DNA from: Thelephora terrestris
Lineage: Eukaryota; Basidiomycota; Agaricomycetes; Thelephorales; Thelephoraceae
DNA length: 64,000 nucleotides
Assembly (NCBI GenBank): GCA_015956445.1
Contig: WIUZ02000003.1
Location: 806,001-870,000, forward strand
Direction: 5' to 3'
Part shown: in pieces, positions 9,790-21,870 of the stretch
Layout of the letters: every line of letters starts with the position of its first letter
Numbering within the stretch: position 1 is the first letter of the stretch
Translations under genes and position numbers: made by a program
Notes under the pieces: generated by a model
What the model was told of the DNA's origin: nothing
The model's database searches: none
The model's input: only the letters and a program-made list of their open reading frames with translations

Positions 9790-10780
9790 TTCTGTTTGTA
9801 GTCATGACCTAACCTAACCTAAACCGACCCTAACTCAACTTGATTTTGTTTTATCTTATCTCACCTAACCCCTAATCTAATCTAATCTACAAGTGTTTCA
9901 TCTAATCTACCCAAAATAGTCCACCTGACCTAACCTAACCTACAGTAAATCCAACCCACTGTAGATGTAATCTACCATAAACATAATCTATAATCTACGG
10001 TAAACATAGTCTACGGTAAACATAGTCTACGGTAAACATAGTCTACGGTAAACATAGTCTACGGTAAACATAGTCTACGGTAAACATAGTCTACGGTAAA
10101 CATAGTCTACGGTAAACATAGTCTACGGTAAACATAGTCTACGGTAAACATAGTCTACGGTAAACATAGTCTACGGCAAACATAGTCTACAGAAAACATA
10201 GTCTACAGAAAACATAGTCTACGGCAAACATAGTCTACGGTAAATGTAGTCTACGGTAAACTTAATCTACCGTAAACATACTCTACCGTAAACATACTCT
10301 ACCGTAAATGTACTCTACCGTAAACATAATCTACCTTAAACTTAACCTAAACCTAACCTAACCTAAACCTAACCTAACCTAAACCTAACCTAACCTAAAC
10401 CTAACCTAACCTAAACCTAACCTAACCTAAACCTAACCTAACCTAAACCTAACCTAACCTAAACCTAACCTAACCTAACCTACCGTCAACGTAAACCTAA
10501 CCTGACCTAACCTACCCTAAACCTAACCTACTCTACACCTAACCTACCCTAAACCTAACCTGTCTCAAACCTAAACCTAACCTACCCTAAACCCCACCCT
10601 ACAGTAGTCCACCTAACCTTACCTGACCCTGTTCTAAAGTAGCCTTACCCAACCCAATATGGTCTACTCGACCTAACCTAACTAAATCTATCTGGCCCTG
10701 ACCTGACCTAACCTGATCTAACCCAGCCTAGCATAACCTAACCTAATCTGCAAAAATGTGAACCTAGCTCAACCTATCCT
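9790..10780 (+). repeat. Telomere-like CCTAA arrays and 16-bp array, left arm of D
   Basis: Contains about 20 copies of a 16-bp unit close to ACATAGTCTACGGTAA (9965-10330), then about eight copies of CTAAACCTAACCTAAC (10333-10480), then degenerate CCTAAC words. The mirrored right arm (about 11300-12090) carries TTAGG forms. The words resemble telomeric repeats, but the location is internal and symmetric. Confidence 0.85.
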
Positions 10781-12869
10781 CACCCAGCCCATTAGTATGT
10801 AACTTGGTTTATGGGAACACAGGATGAACCACACACTTCCCAACTACAAGCTGACAATTGCTCAAGTGCATCTACTTTGCTGGACCTACAAGCCAGTAGA
10901 CCTATAAGCCTATATGCCCACAAACCCATGGGGACCTATACTCAGTACATGTGACAAGCCATATTCTGTTCCAGACTGCAACCTGACTGCAACCCAAGCC
11001 CTTTCACCCTGCAGGCTAATGGACTCATCAACTCAAACCCTTACAGATCTGTAGGCCCATAATACACCAACTGGCTAATAGGTCCAGCTAGGTGGACAAG
11101 TTTGGGTTGCAGTCAGGTTGCAGTCTGGAACAGAATATGGCTTGTCACATGTACTGAGTATAGGTCCCCATGGGTTTGTGGGCATATAGGCTTATAGGTC
11201 TACTGGCTTGTAGGTCCAGCAAAGTAGATGCACTTGAGCAATTGTCAGCTTGTAGTTGGGAAGTGTGTGGTTCATCCTGTGTTCCCATAAACCAAGTTAC
11301 ATACTAATGGGCTGGGTGAGGATAGGTTGAGCTAGGTTCACATTTTTGCAGATTAGGTTAGGTTATGCTAGGCTGGGTTAGATCAGGTTAGGTCAGGTCA
11401 GGGCCAGATAGATTTAGTTAGGTTAGGTCGAGTAGACCATATTGGGTTGGGTAAGGCTACTTTAGAACAGGGTCAGGTAAGGTTAGGTGGACTACTGTAG
11501 GGTGGGGTTTAGGGTAGGTTAGGTTTAGGTTTGGGACAGGTTAGGTTTAGGGTAGGTTAGGTGTAGAGTAGGTTAGGTTTAGGGTAGGTTAGGTCAGGTT
11601 AGGTTTACGTTGACGGTAGGTTAGGTTAGGTTAGGTTTAGGTTAGGTTAGGCTAGGTTTAGGTTAGGTTAGGTTTAGGTTAGGTTAGGTTTAGGTTAGGT
11701 TAGGTTTAGGTTAGGTTAGGTTTAAGTTAAGTTTAAGGTAGATTATGTTTACAGTAGAGTACATTTACGGTAGAGTACGTTTACGGTAGATTAAGTTTAC
11801 CGTAGACTACATTTACCGTAGACTACATTTACCGTAGACTACATTTGCCATAGACTACGTTTGCCGTAGACTATGTTTGCCATAGACTACGTTTACTGTA
11901 GATTATGTTTATGGTAGATTACATTTACAGTGGGTTGGATTTACTGTAGGTTAGGTTAGGTCAGGTGGACTATTTTGGGTAGATTAGATGAAACACTTGT
12001 AGATTAGATTAGATTAGGGGTTAGGTGAGATAAGATAAAACAAAATCAAGTTGAGTTAGGGTCGGTTTAGGTTAGGTTAGGTCATGACTACAAACAGAAC
12101 CATATTCTATCATATGGTAGAAAAGGCAAAGAAAAGTTTACATAAATCTCATTGAAATGAAGACCTTCCAATTGTAATGTTGGAAAATCAACTTATTGAA
12201 AGGTCACTATCCTTGAAAATTATGCTATTTAGAAGTTCTCATACTTAGAAATTGCTGTAGTTAGAAAAATAACAAATCTGGTAAAAATAGAATATTTGGT
12301 AAAAATAGCATATTTGGTAAAAATAGCATATTTGGTAAAAATAGCATATTTGGTAAAAATAGCATATTTGGTAAAAATAGCATATTTGGTAAAAATAGCA
12401 TATTTGGTAAAAATAGCATATTTGGTAAAAATAGCATATTTGGTAAAAATAACATACCAGGTAAAATTTCCTTTTTAGGAAGTCACATGATCCCATTATG
12501 TAATCCATCAAATTTCCTCTTATGGTATTTCCTTTTATAGTATTTCCTTTTATAGACATTCCATCTATTCTGTTTCCCATCATTGCTTACATAAGCCATC
12601 AATATTTCCTTTCTGGGATATTCCCAAAAAGGAAACCCACCCAGACTCCCAGGCAATCCACACCCTCGGCACCTGCCTAATTGGGACCTCTCCCATCAAC
12701 CCAAAACAGTGGGTGAGTATGGGTTGAGCAGTACTCAAGTTATCATGATAACTTTGAGGGTGAAATCTGACCAGTTATCACACTTTACTCAGTAAAAGTT
12801 AACTACCACTAGTGCAATCCGTCGCCGATACCCTCTTCGCCCAAGACATCAACACTGCGCACCACCTCA

Positions 12870-14069
12870 CACTGGGGGCAGGGGTTGGTTTACTGAGCCA
12901 ATTTACCTTCAATTTACTGGGTCATGTGACCACAGTTTCCCCATTAGGTAAACCTCGGAAAAATTCACAATTTACTGAATAAATTTATCTGCAATTTACT
13001 GAGCCACTTGCCCAATCAGTATGTTTTTAATTTTCTGAGTGGTTTGATCACGGTTTACTGGACTCAGTAAACTGGAAAAAAACCAAACTGGTTTACTAAT
13101 GATGTCCCAGATTGGTCAATTTTAAAAATAACCAAAAATTTACCTGGACGTGTCATTGTCAGTAAACTGCAAGTTTTCTTTCAGTAAATTGGAAATACAC
13201 GTCAGGTAAACTGGGAAAACATGTGACAATTTGATTGTGGTTTACTGGACTCAGTAAATCAGAAAAAAACCTAACCGGTTTACTGACGATGTACCTGATT
13301 GGCTAATTTGAAAAAAACTCGAAATTTTACCAGGACGTGTCTTTATCAGTAAACTGCAAGTTTTCTTTCAGTAAATCACAAGTACATGTAAAGTAAACCA
13401 GAAAACGCGTAAACTTTGAATTTACTTACAGTTTACACGTGTTTTCTGGTTTACTTTACATGTACTTGTGATTTACTGAAAGAAAACTTGCAGTTTACTG
13501 ATAAAGACACGTCCTGGTAAAATTTCGAGTTTTTTTCAAATTAGCCAATCAGGTACATCGTCAGTAAACCGGTTAGGTTTTTTTCTGATTTACTGAGTCC
13601 AGTAACCACAATCAAATTGTCACGTGTTTTCCCAGTTTACCTGACGTGTATTTCCAATTTACTGAAAGAAAACTTGCAGTTTACTGACAATGACACGTTC
13701 AGGTAAATTTTTGGCTATTTTTCAAATTGACCAATCAGGTACGTCGTCAGTAAACCAGTTTGGTTTTTTTCCACTTTACTGAGTCCAGTAAACCGTGATT
13801 AAATCACTCAGCAAATTAAAAACATACTGATTGGGTAAGTGGCTCAGTAAATTGTGGGTAAATTTGTCCAGTAAATTGTGAATTTTTCCGAGGTTTACCC
13901 AATGGGGAAACTCTGGTCACATGACCCAGTAAATTGCAGGTAAATTGGCTCAGTAAATTGTGAATTTGCTTTGTGCTTGCCAGGCAAGTATTTGGCTGGG
14001 TTCTTTTTCCATTTGCTTGCAATTTACTCACAGTTTACTCACTCGGTAAACCAACCCTTGCCCCCAGTG
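12870..14069. mobile_element. Foldback element F3a (1,200 bp; flanks do not match)
   Basis: Ends CACTGGGGGCAGGGGTTGG and CCAACCCTTGCCCCCAGTG. The palindromic interior is built from TTTACTG and CAGTAAA words, with the axis near 13435. The left flank is TCA (12867-12869) and the right flank TAA (14070-14072), so no exact target duplication, and the coding DNA jumps from LINE ORF1 to the reverse-transcriptase FADD motif. Likely a recombinant between two copies or an insertion with deletion. Confidence 0.8.
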
Positions 14070-14070
14070 T

Positions 14071-16286
14071 AAAGTCTCCCTATTTGCCGACGACACGACC
14101 GTCATCCTAGCGGAAAATGACAGCCTTGAGGAGCTCAACGGCATCCTCCAAGACTGGTGCTCGATATCGGGAGCAAAGTTTAACACCGAGAAAACGGAAG
14201 TGATCCTGATTGGCACAAGAGAGTACAGAAAATCTGTCAGAGAAACAAGACGACTCACCAAGGGCAGGCCCATAATCCTGGAACCGATACACATAGCAGC
14301 CGACAGGGAGGCAACACGCATACTGGGGGTGTGGATAGGGAACGAAACCAACCCAATGCAACCCTGGAGACCGATCGTCAACACGATCAAAAAGGACTTC
14401 GCCCGATGGGAAGCAAGGTTCCCAACCCTGGAAGGAAAGAGACACATCGTCCAAATGATTGCAGGGGGAAAGACCCAATTCCTCGCGAGAGCCCAAGGCA
14501 ATCCAAGACGGGATCCAGAAGTTGATTAGCACCTTTGTATGGGGAAAGGAGGTTGCCTCAATGAGGATCGAAGACGTCTCAAAAGAAATTGAACAGGGAG
14601 GGCGCAAGATCCTTGACATAAAAACCCGTAACATGGCAATAAACCTGATGTGGATAAAAGACTACCTGAGGTTAGGCGACAACCGCCCGAAATGGGCCTA
14701 CCTAACGGATGAAATCTTCCGAACAGAAAGGCCCAAAAACGCAACGCAAACACCCAAAGAGACACTGGGGACAAATCCCAGTTTCCCAACCCGGGACATC
14801 GTAAATACATTGTAAGGAAATGGAAAATGTGCCTGGCAATGACCCACCTGGTACATCATAAATACATTCAAAATGTCCAGGCCAATTTCCTTAGAGAGTT
14901 GCCAGCACAGGAAATGCTCAGTACATTCATGGTGTTCCTGGTCATGTGATCTCAGTGTTCCCGTTAGGTAATCTATGAGAACATCATGAATTTTCCCAAA
15001 GAAATACCCATGACGTCCATGAGTGGCTCATTGAAAGAAAACCCTGAGTGAACCCACAGTTTCCCAGGTCATGTGACCTTGATGTCCTGATTAGGTAATC
15101 TGAGGGTAAACCATGAATTTTCCCAAAGAAAGTAACCATGGTGTTCCTGAGTGGCTCATTCACAGTGTTCTTTCCAGTGTTCCCAGTGGTGTGATCACAG
15201 TGTTCCGAGTCAGTAAAATTCAAATTGAGCCTTAACGGTGCGCCGGAAGTGTACCAGTGTGGTATATCCTGAAAGTACTAAGGCCTTCGACCGTGATGTA
15301 CCAAAATTCGGCAAACCATCAGGAAACTGTGGGATCACTGAAAGGAAACTGGGGACACTGGGAACATCATAAACCCATTCAAAATGTTCCCAATTTCTCA
15401 GTTTCCTTTCAGTGTTCCCACAGTTTCCTGATGGTTTGCCGAATTTTGGTACATCACGGTCGAAGGCCTTAGTACTTTCAGGATATACCACACTGGTACA
15501 CTTCCAGCGCACCGTTAAGGCTCAATTTGAATTTTACTGACTGGGAACACTGTGATCACACCACTGGGAACACTGGAAAGAACACTGTGAATGAGCCACT
15601 CAGGAACACCATGGTTACTTTCTTTGGGAAAATTCATGGTTTACCCTCAAATTACCTAATCAGGACATCAAGGTCACATGACCTGGGAAACTGTGGGTTC
15701 ACTCAGGGTTTTCTTTCAATGAGCCACTCATGGACGTCATGGGTATTTCTTTGGGAAAATTCATGATGTTCTCATAGATTACCTAACGGGAACACTGAGA
15801 TCACATGACCAGGAACACCATGAATGTACTGAGCATTTCCTGTGCTGGCAACTCTCTAAGGAAATTGGCCTGGACATTTTGAATGTATTTATGATGTACC
15901 AGGTGGGTCATTGCCAGGCACATTTTCCATTTCCTTACAATGTATTTACGATGTCCCGGGCTGGGAAACTGGAGTTTGTCCCCAGTGAGATCGTGAACTG
16001 GAACCCCTTCACCCAGGACTGGAGCCTGAGCATAAGATCCAAGGCCATACCCGACATGGAACCCATGACACCAGTTGAGGACAGTCAGAACCTGGGAATA
16101 CAGGAAATGACACACCTCGAAGTCATGGAAGACAACGAGAGAACCATAAATAACCAGACAACACCGACCAAGCGGCCGGCAATCATCAAATTTCCGAGAC
16201 CAAGTCTCCAATGTTGGCGCTCAACCACCACCCTCAAAAAGGAAGGAGACCGAAGACCAAGGCTCGAAATTGAAAAAGTATTTTGA
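14071..16286 (+). pseudogene. LINE reverse transcriptase, C-terminal fragment
   Basis: The frame opens KVSLFADDTTVIL, which contains the FADD form of the reverse-transcriptase catalytic motif, and continues with downstream text typical of non-LTR elements (thumb region, WGKE, LMWIKDYL). A one-base frameshift lies near 14500. F2b interrupts the frame at 14762; excision with the AGA duplication restores KEIVNW. The last about 90 bases may already be foreign DNA, because another frame ends in a plausible Lys-rich terminus. The upstream finger/palm and endonuclease domains are absent. Confidence 0.7.
14763..15987. mobile_element. Foldback element F2b (1,225 bp, TSD AGA)
   Basis: Near-identical to F2a with the same length; ends CACTGGGGACAAAT and GTTTGTCCCCAGTG; duplication AGA at 14760-14762 and 15988-15990. 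Equal length and high similarity suggest recent movement of this family. Confidence 0.85.
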
Positions 16287-16339
16287 AAGACAGTAAATAA
16301 TCGTACATTTAAGGGATGGAGTGAAGGGGGTCAATGACG

Positions 16340-18495
16340 TCAAAGACGCCACCGTTTTGTCCCATTTTGGGTTCCTTGGGCTCTCGCCTTGATCACAGCG
16401 CGCACGCCGCCCTGAGGAAAGAGGTTGGGGTACTTAGCACGCCATTCCATGAAAGCTTCATTGGAAATGCCCATAGTTGTCCCCTCCTCATCACTGATTT
16501 GAGCTTCAAGAATAAAACGGGGGTCGAGATTGTTGTTGTCGAAAAGGGACTCGGGGTGGTTGACTGTGATGTGGCCGGCCGCGTTGTACTTCCAAATTGT
16601 CTTCGAGCACTGAGGGCACTTGACGGGAACGTTGGTACACGGGGAGGCCTTCAAAGACTTCTTTGCTGAGCCGTACTTGAATGGACAATGGAACCGACAG
16701 TTTGATTTCACCTGTTTTTTGTCGCCAGTAATCGTGAGAGTCGTATTGCACGGACCGCCACCACAAAAGTCACATGGGTCCTCGCTGACCTTGTGTCTGA
16801 GTTAGCAATGTACAACGTTAACAAAAAAAATGCAAACTGGTTTCAAAAGATGATCCTCCTCCACACCGCACAATCGGGACAAGACATGATGTCCGATGTG
16901 ATCCCGCATCGCCTTCAATTTCTTCTGTTTGTTGCAAAGGGGGCATTGTCGTGTTGCCTCCTTATTGAGAGCATCCGGTCCGTTGAGACTGAAACCTTCG
17001 ATGACGAAGGTAGCTGTCCCTGAAAATGGTGTGAGTGTCCATCCAAAAGTGTTGTTTCTACAAAAGTTTTCATACCCGTTTGGTCCGTGTATGGAAGTCC
17101 ACCTGAAGACCAGATCCGTGGTAACAACTCGGTCTTTTCCTCCAAATCGTCTTCGTTCTCCGGTCGAAAGTCGGACCACACAGATTGGACGAGTTGTAAA
17201 AGTTCCGTTGCATCAAATGCCCATGTTTCGCTGTCACAGGGCAAGGTGGCATCCAGAGACTCTGCAAAATGGAGTTGATTGGGAATGGGGGGAAATACGG
17301 GGGCTGATCCGATGACAAAGAAAGCCGGGAACAGAAAGTGCGAAATCTTTAACCGCCAGCGTCTTGGTTTTCTGCTTCGTTGGCTTCGAAACCTTCACAA
17401 AATCATGAGGCGGCCATGCCCACATATCTGAACTGGCCTGAACGATCCGCAGAACTTCGACCTGAACGGTATATCCCTCCTTCGAGTCGTACAGTGCCTC
17501 GGTTTTGACAACGTGATGTGTGTTCTGGTCCTTGCAAATGCCAATCGCCTGGATGATTGCCAGGCACACGAGTGAGTCTGTCCTAACCAAAGTCACAGCA
17601 AGGTCTCCAACTTGGAAGTTATCCCCATCGGGATCAACAGGCAGCTCTGTAGGGCACTTTCAAAGGTCATCAAGAGTGAGACCGCGCACCCGCAATGTTC
17701 TCTCGACGACCTTTTTTGAACAATTGGCCTTGAGGTGTTGAGTTACGAGCGAGCTCTTGAGGTATTGTTGTCCATCGATTTCGAGCCACTCATCTCCTCT
17801 GTTGTAAAAGCTGTCGAGGGAATTATCGGTTGAGTCTGGGAGGAGATCCTCCAAGTCCATGTCATCTCTGCTACTCTCGGCATCGTTGTCACTGAATCCA
17901 TCCTCCCCGTCATCACCACACCCATCATGAGAGTGTGTTTCGGCAACCGCAGTGTCGTCCAACTGATCATCAGCGATCAAAGGGTCGGCCTCAGCTGAAA
18001 AACCAACATATCTCCCACCAGGTCGAAGGAGGTCATGGCTGTCTAAACAAAATGCTGCCTCAAAATCTGCCACAGGATCCCCTGGATAAAGCGAAGAAAT
18101 AAGTTGGGCCGCCTGTTTCCTTCCCTCCTCCCAACACCATTGCAATGAAACCTTGCCCACAGAAACATCTCCGATCCAGGACTTCGGGTTAAGGTGGTCA
18201 ACACCGACAACACCGGTAACCTTCAAACGTCGTGAGCCAGCATCAAGGGTTGGATTGCGGACGAAGATTAAGTCGATCAATGAACTCATTGCCAGTTTAC
18301 CAGCGAGGTCCAGGATGTCGAAATTTCGGTGGTGGTTTTGTGTCCGAGCGTGACAGAAGTCCATCTCCAGCCTATCGGTCCCACAATGGATGAGGTAGAA
18401 CTTTTGATGGGAGTCGAGTAACTGCTGTTTGGCGACACAAAAGTAGATATCCTTAACAGCTGCCTGGCTGTCTGCATATAACGCAGAGGTCATGA
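16340..18495 (-). pseudogene. P-element-like transposase, C-terminal part
   Basis: The minus frame from 18493 opens MTSALYADSQ and holds GTDRLEMDFCHARTQ, an acidic linker, a TGA at 17662-17660 inside otherwise open frame, then further exons to 16340 with Cys/His clusters (CPLC...HIGHHVLSRL, DPCDFCGGGPC, CPQCSKTIW), probably zinc-binding. The pattern GTD.LE..F..R resembles the last acidic block of P-element/THAP9 transposases; this is inference from pattern. I recognise the protein as a family repeated in many agaricomycete genomes. It continues upstream at 25249-25474 after F3b is removed (KHTTDF joins MTSALY). Confidence 0.6.
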
Positions 18496-18618
18496 CACTG
18501 GGGGCAAGGGTTGGTTTACTGAGTCAGTAAAATGTGAGTAAATCACAAGCAAATGGAAAAAGAACCCACACTGGGGGCAAGGGGGTACTTACCCAGTGTG
18601 TCAGGGTTGAAGGCCTGC

Positions 18619-19242
18619 TTACTGTTTGTGGGGTGCTAGAGGATTAGCAGCGGGGTAAGGAGTATCGGGTCGGATTCGAGAGGGGGTTCCGGGCGTGGGA
18701 GTGAGAAGGGGAGGGATATCAAGAGCGAGTGGAGACTCGGTTTGATAAGGATGGACGGACGAGTGATAGTCTTGGCAGAATTGACTTAGTTGTTGCACAA
18801 ACGGTTCAAAGTCTTGATGACCAAGTTGTTTGAAATTGACGAGGTATTCTATAACTGAATAAGGTAATTCAGTTGGGATTTCCCACCAAAGGACGATGAT
18901 GGCAGGTGAGTGCGTATGAACGTTGGTAGTAAGATGCACTCGAGGAGACGGAAAGTAGAAAGCAGGGCTTATACTGAAGTAGACGGTCGCAAGGACACTT
19001 TCAGTGAAGTCCGAGTTCCAAAGGAACTGATGATCCGCTCCTAGAAGAAAAGGAGGAGTGGTGACTCCGGCGTCAAGAGCAGCGAACGGACGATAGTAGG
19101 GGAAATGAGTAAGTAAACCAGCTGTTCGGTTTACTTGGAGACTTCTAATGAGTTTATACTCCCAGATAGATCTCCTAGCGTCGGGAACGCTTGGTCGTTG
19201 AATAGGACTAGTAGAGGGGAATGGATTAGGAGCACTGAACAT
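18619..19242 (-). CDS. Type A element protein 1 (207 aa), copy A2
   Basis: Intact 207-codon ORF, about 90% identical by eye to the A1 and A3 products. Substitutions are scattered and conservative, and the PYYRPFA and FYFPSPR blocks are kept. The TATA-like box lies about 150 bp upstream (near 19395, minus). Function unknown. Confidence 0.65.
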   Translation of the reverse strand: MFSAPNPFPSTSPIQRPSVPDARRSIWEYKLIRSLQVNRTAGLLTHFPYYRPFAALDAGVTTPPFLLGADHQFLWNSDFTESVLATVYFSISPAFYFPSPRVHLTTNVHTHSPAIIVLWWEIPTELPYSVIEYLVNFKQLGHQDFEPFVQQLSQFCQDYHSSVHPYQTESPLALDIPPLLTPTPGTPSRIRPDTPYPAANPLAPHKQ

Positions 19243-19905
19243 ACACTGGGCAGGAGAATTCCTGCTTTTGAATGAGTCAGAAAGAGCAAGACGTGAAGAG
19301 GATTCTTCAGCTTACTTTTATTCAGGTTGTAGGTAGAGGAGTACAGAAGAGATTGAGAATGGGGAAAAGAAAGGAGTGAACACTCTTCCTTATATACCCA
19401 GTCCTCTACAGGAGTCATTATTCTACAACAAACCAAACAGGGTCAACATGGTCTGTGCGTGCTTTAGGGTAGGTCGAATGAGTCAGAGAGGGAGGACTTA
19501 GAGTGACGGATGATAATTATTAATACGGGAACAATAGGAGGAACAGACTGATGGAAGGGTTAGGGGATTTCTCATGTTTTACGGTAGTAATAGAAGCATG
19601 ACGGGGATTTCTCATGATCAATGGGGGATTTCTTTATTTCTCAGTGGTAGTAGAAGGATAATGGGGATTTCCCGTGATCGGTGGGGATTTCTCAGGTTTT
19701 GATGGGATCGCGATTGGGGCTGAGGGTTTGTTCACCCTAGTTGGGACTTTAATGAGTGATGGTTTTATTGCTCCCCTCTTTGGGCATCCTATTGACTTGG
19801 ACGTATATAACCCAGTGGGATTATTGGTCTTTTCTCCCATTGTCTCTCTTCCTTTCCCACCAATACCACTAAAATCTACCCCCTCTCAAATCATCCTCTT
19901 GCGAA

Positions 19906-20803
19906 ATGTCTGCCTACGCTGCCAACAACGCTTTGCTCAACGCCGCAGCTACCCCCTTTGATTTCTCCCCGTTCTTTGAGACGGATGCTCCCCTCAACGT
20001 GGAGCAACACTTGTACGACACTCCTGCCAACATCGCTCACGACAACGAGGTCGCCATTGACTTCTTGACTGCTCACAACGCTCCTGCCGAGTTCTGGGAA
20101 CAAGCTGGGTATGAAGACCCCAACCGTACTCGACGATGGGCTCCCGGGGTGACTCTGATGAGTGATGCGATGGAACAAGAGAGGGAGGACAGGATCCTGA
20201 AGTTGGAGAAGAGGATGGATGTCATGTATGTTGTCATTAACAGTCTCAACGAGGACTTCTCTCATTTTGCCTTGGAACATTGGAAACCTTTCCAGGAATC
20301 TCTCCTCAGGTATTTCGGCCACCGATGCCACGGAGCGTACTGCACCGATGCAGCTCCTCACTCCCCCATCGTCCCTCCGCCATCTTCACAATCAGGGAGT
20401 CCCTCTTCCCCAGTCCCCTCCTTGGAGTCCTGTTCCGAGTCGTCAGATGGTGGAGAGGACCCAGAAGAAGAAAGGGCGCAAGAATCCGATGACTCGTACT
20501 GGTCAACGTTGTCGTCCCTCCGACAAGTCACATCAGGTTCGGATGAAGCTGAAGGTGGAAGTAGCGGGTCTTCAGGACCGTTATGGGTTTGCATTAGTGA
20601 GCGTGGCGTTGATGGACGTGAAACGGGAGATGCACGATAGTTTGTTTCATGATGTGTTGGGGTGTAGGGAGTGCTGGCAAGATCCAGTAACTCGGGTATA
20701 TTCGTACTGTCCTCAGAGCGTGCACAACCCTCACCACTTCGCTCATCGTTGCCCGTATCCTCAGGAATGTCCTTGTGACATAGACCCTTTTGTTCTTGTT
20801 TAG
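19906..20803 (+). CDS. Type A element protein 2, copy A2 (+1 frame change)
   Basis: Starts MSAYAANN; the first frame is open to 20640 (244 codons), while the conserved Cys/His-rich end (CRECWQDP, CPQS, HNPHHFAH) is read one frame forward to 20803. A3 reads through both parts in one frame; A1 shares the A2 arrangement. The switch point lies in a purine-rich Glu stretch near 20460-20475, where the three copies have 23, 26 and 25 bases. Either a frameshift mutation, a programmed +1 shift, or two alternative C-termini. It contains CGA at the two places where A1 has TGA. Confidence 0.55.
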
Positions 20804-21870
20804 TTTTGTAGTATTTATTAGCCGCCTTTGTACTTTTATTGCGAATAAGACCAATGTCATGAATTACTTGTGTGATTTTGGCCACTATGTCACGCGTTCG
20901 TGACACAGTGGGTACATTGTGAGTTCATTGTGGGTTCTGAAACCATTCGCCCAGTCGTTGCCCACCAGGCACTTTTGGGGTACTCTTTGAAAGATACCCA
21001 TCAATTTGCCCACATTTTACGCGCTGGGTACATGGTGGGTACTTTGTAAAAGTACCCGCTCAGGAACCCAGTGGGTACTTTTTGAGCGAAACCCCTGGGT
21101 TCTTTCACAATTTACTTTCCAATGTGCCCATCACAAACCTGAGCCACTCATTGAGAGTTCTTTCATATAGTACCCACTGATCTGATCACAATGTACTCAA
21201 CCAGATACTCAATGGGTTCTTTGAGAGTTTGTGGTAAAACTGAGCCACAATGTTAGTTCTTTGTGAGTTCTTTGAAAAAAACCCACTGGGTACATTTTGA
21301 TCAGATCAGTGGGTATTTTGTAAAAGAACTCTCAACGAGTGGCTCAGGTTTGTGATGGGCACATTGGAAAGTAAATTGTGAAAGAACCCAGGGATTTTGC
21401 TCAAAAAGTACCCACTGGGTTCCTGAGTGGGTACTTTTACAAAGTACCCACCATGTACCCAGTGGGTAAAATGTGGGCAAATTGATGGGTATCTTTCAAA
21501 AAGTACCCAGAAGGTACCTGGTGGGTAACAACTGGGCAAATGGTTTCAAAACCCACAATGAACTCACAATGTACCCACTGGGTAAGTACCCCCTTTCCCC
21601 CAGTGCCAGCAAAATACTTGCCTGGCAAGCACAAAGCAAATTCACAATTTACTGAGCTAATTTACCTGCAATTTACTGGATTCAGCATGCGCTCAGTATG
21701 TTTGCAGTTTACTGGGTCATGTGACTACAGCTTCCCCATTAGGTAAACCTTGTGATGATTTCGCCGTTTACCCCCTTTTATTTCCTTTTATTTAACACCT
21801 CATCACCACTAAGTCAGTTGGTGCCCTGCCCTAAACACGGCGGTAAACTGTATATTATGCCATATGCCCT

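Larger units (their letters stand above)
8867..12813. mobile_element. Giant foldback element D (8-bp TSD, CCTAA arrays)
   Basis: Flanked by GCAATCCG at 8859-8866 and 12814-12821; excision restores LINE ORF1. Arms of 2,131 and 1,712 bp are inverted copies around a 104-bp loop (10998-11101). Each arm has, from the tip inward: GTGGTAGTTA with an ACTGAGTAAAGTG tip, a block CCCAATTAGGCAGGTGCC, CATGTGAC, an 18-bp AT-rich array, a CCTAA region, and a central block near TGGACCTACAAG. The 8-bp duplication recalls hAT elements, but no transposase gene is inside. Arm lengths differ mainly through array copy number. Confidence 0.85.
4388..12869 (+). pseudogene. LINE ORF1 (gag-like), interrupted by F2a, B1 and D
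   Basis: Removing each insertion together with one copy of its target duplication restores one reading frame across 4388-4549, 5775-6195, 8599-8866 and 12814-12869. The product resembles fungal LINE ORF1 proteins: a low-complexity Thr/Glu N-terminus, PWQPRQSYA, a central charged part, then PPYLFLVTDIP and a C-terminal domain; I rely on family memory here. A 64-bp GT-AG intron (6080-6143, GTAAGC...CACTGAC...CAG) is needed to keep the frame (EDLR to DIFEEN), which is odd for an RNA-copied element. The sense strand is T-poor. The frame stops at F3a, whose two flanks do not belong together. Confidence 0.65.
18599..20905 (+). mobile_element. Type A LTR-like element, copy A2
   Basis: TGTCAGGG to CGTGACA, 2,307 bp, duplication CAGTG (18594-18598 and 20906-20910). 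Same layout as A1: a 207-codon gene leftward, a Cys/His-rich protein gene rightward, and GGGGATTTCTC-type repeats between. It has fewer C-to-T changes than A1, so it is probably younger. Confidence 0.85.
18569..21605. mobile_element. Foldback element F4 (TSD CCA)
   Basis: Ends CACTGGGGGCAAGGGGGT and ACCCCCTTTCCCCCAGTG, duplication CCA (18566-18568 and 21606-21608). The body (20911-21605 plus the first 30 bp) is a palindrome of GGGTACTTT and GTACCCACTGGG words. A2 inserted 30 bp from its left tip. A block starting TGAGCCACTCATTG is clearly homologous to one in F1. Confidence 0.85.

Noticed and set aside
9209-10330. CRISPR-like array
   Set aside because: Contiguous tandem units without unique spacers, in a eukaryotic element.
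9790-12090. Chromosome end or telomere
   Set aside because: CCTAA words are internal, mirrored about the centre of D and flanked by an exact 8-bp duplication; the same arrangement occurs in C and E.
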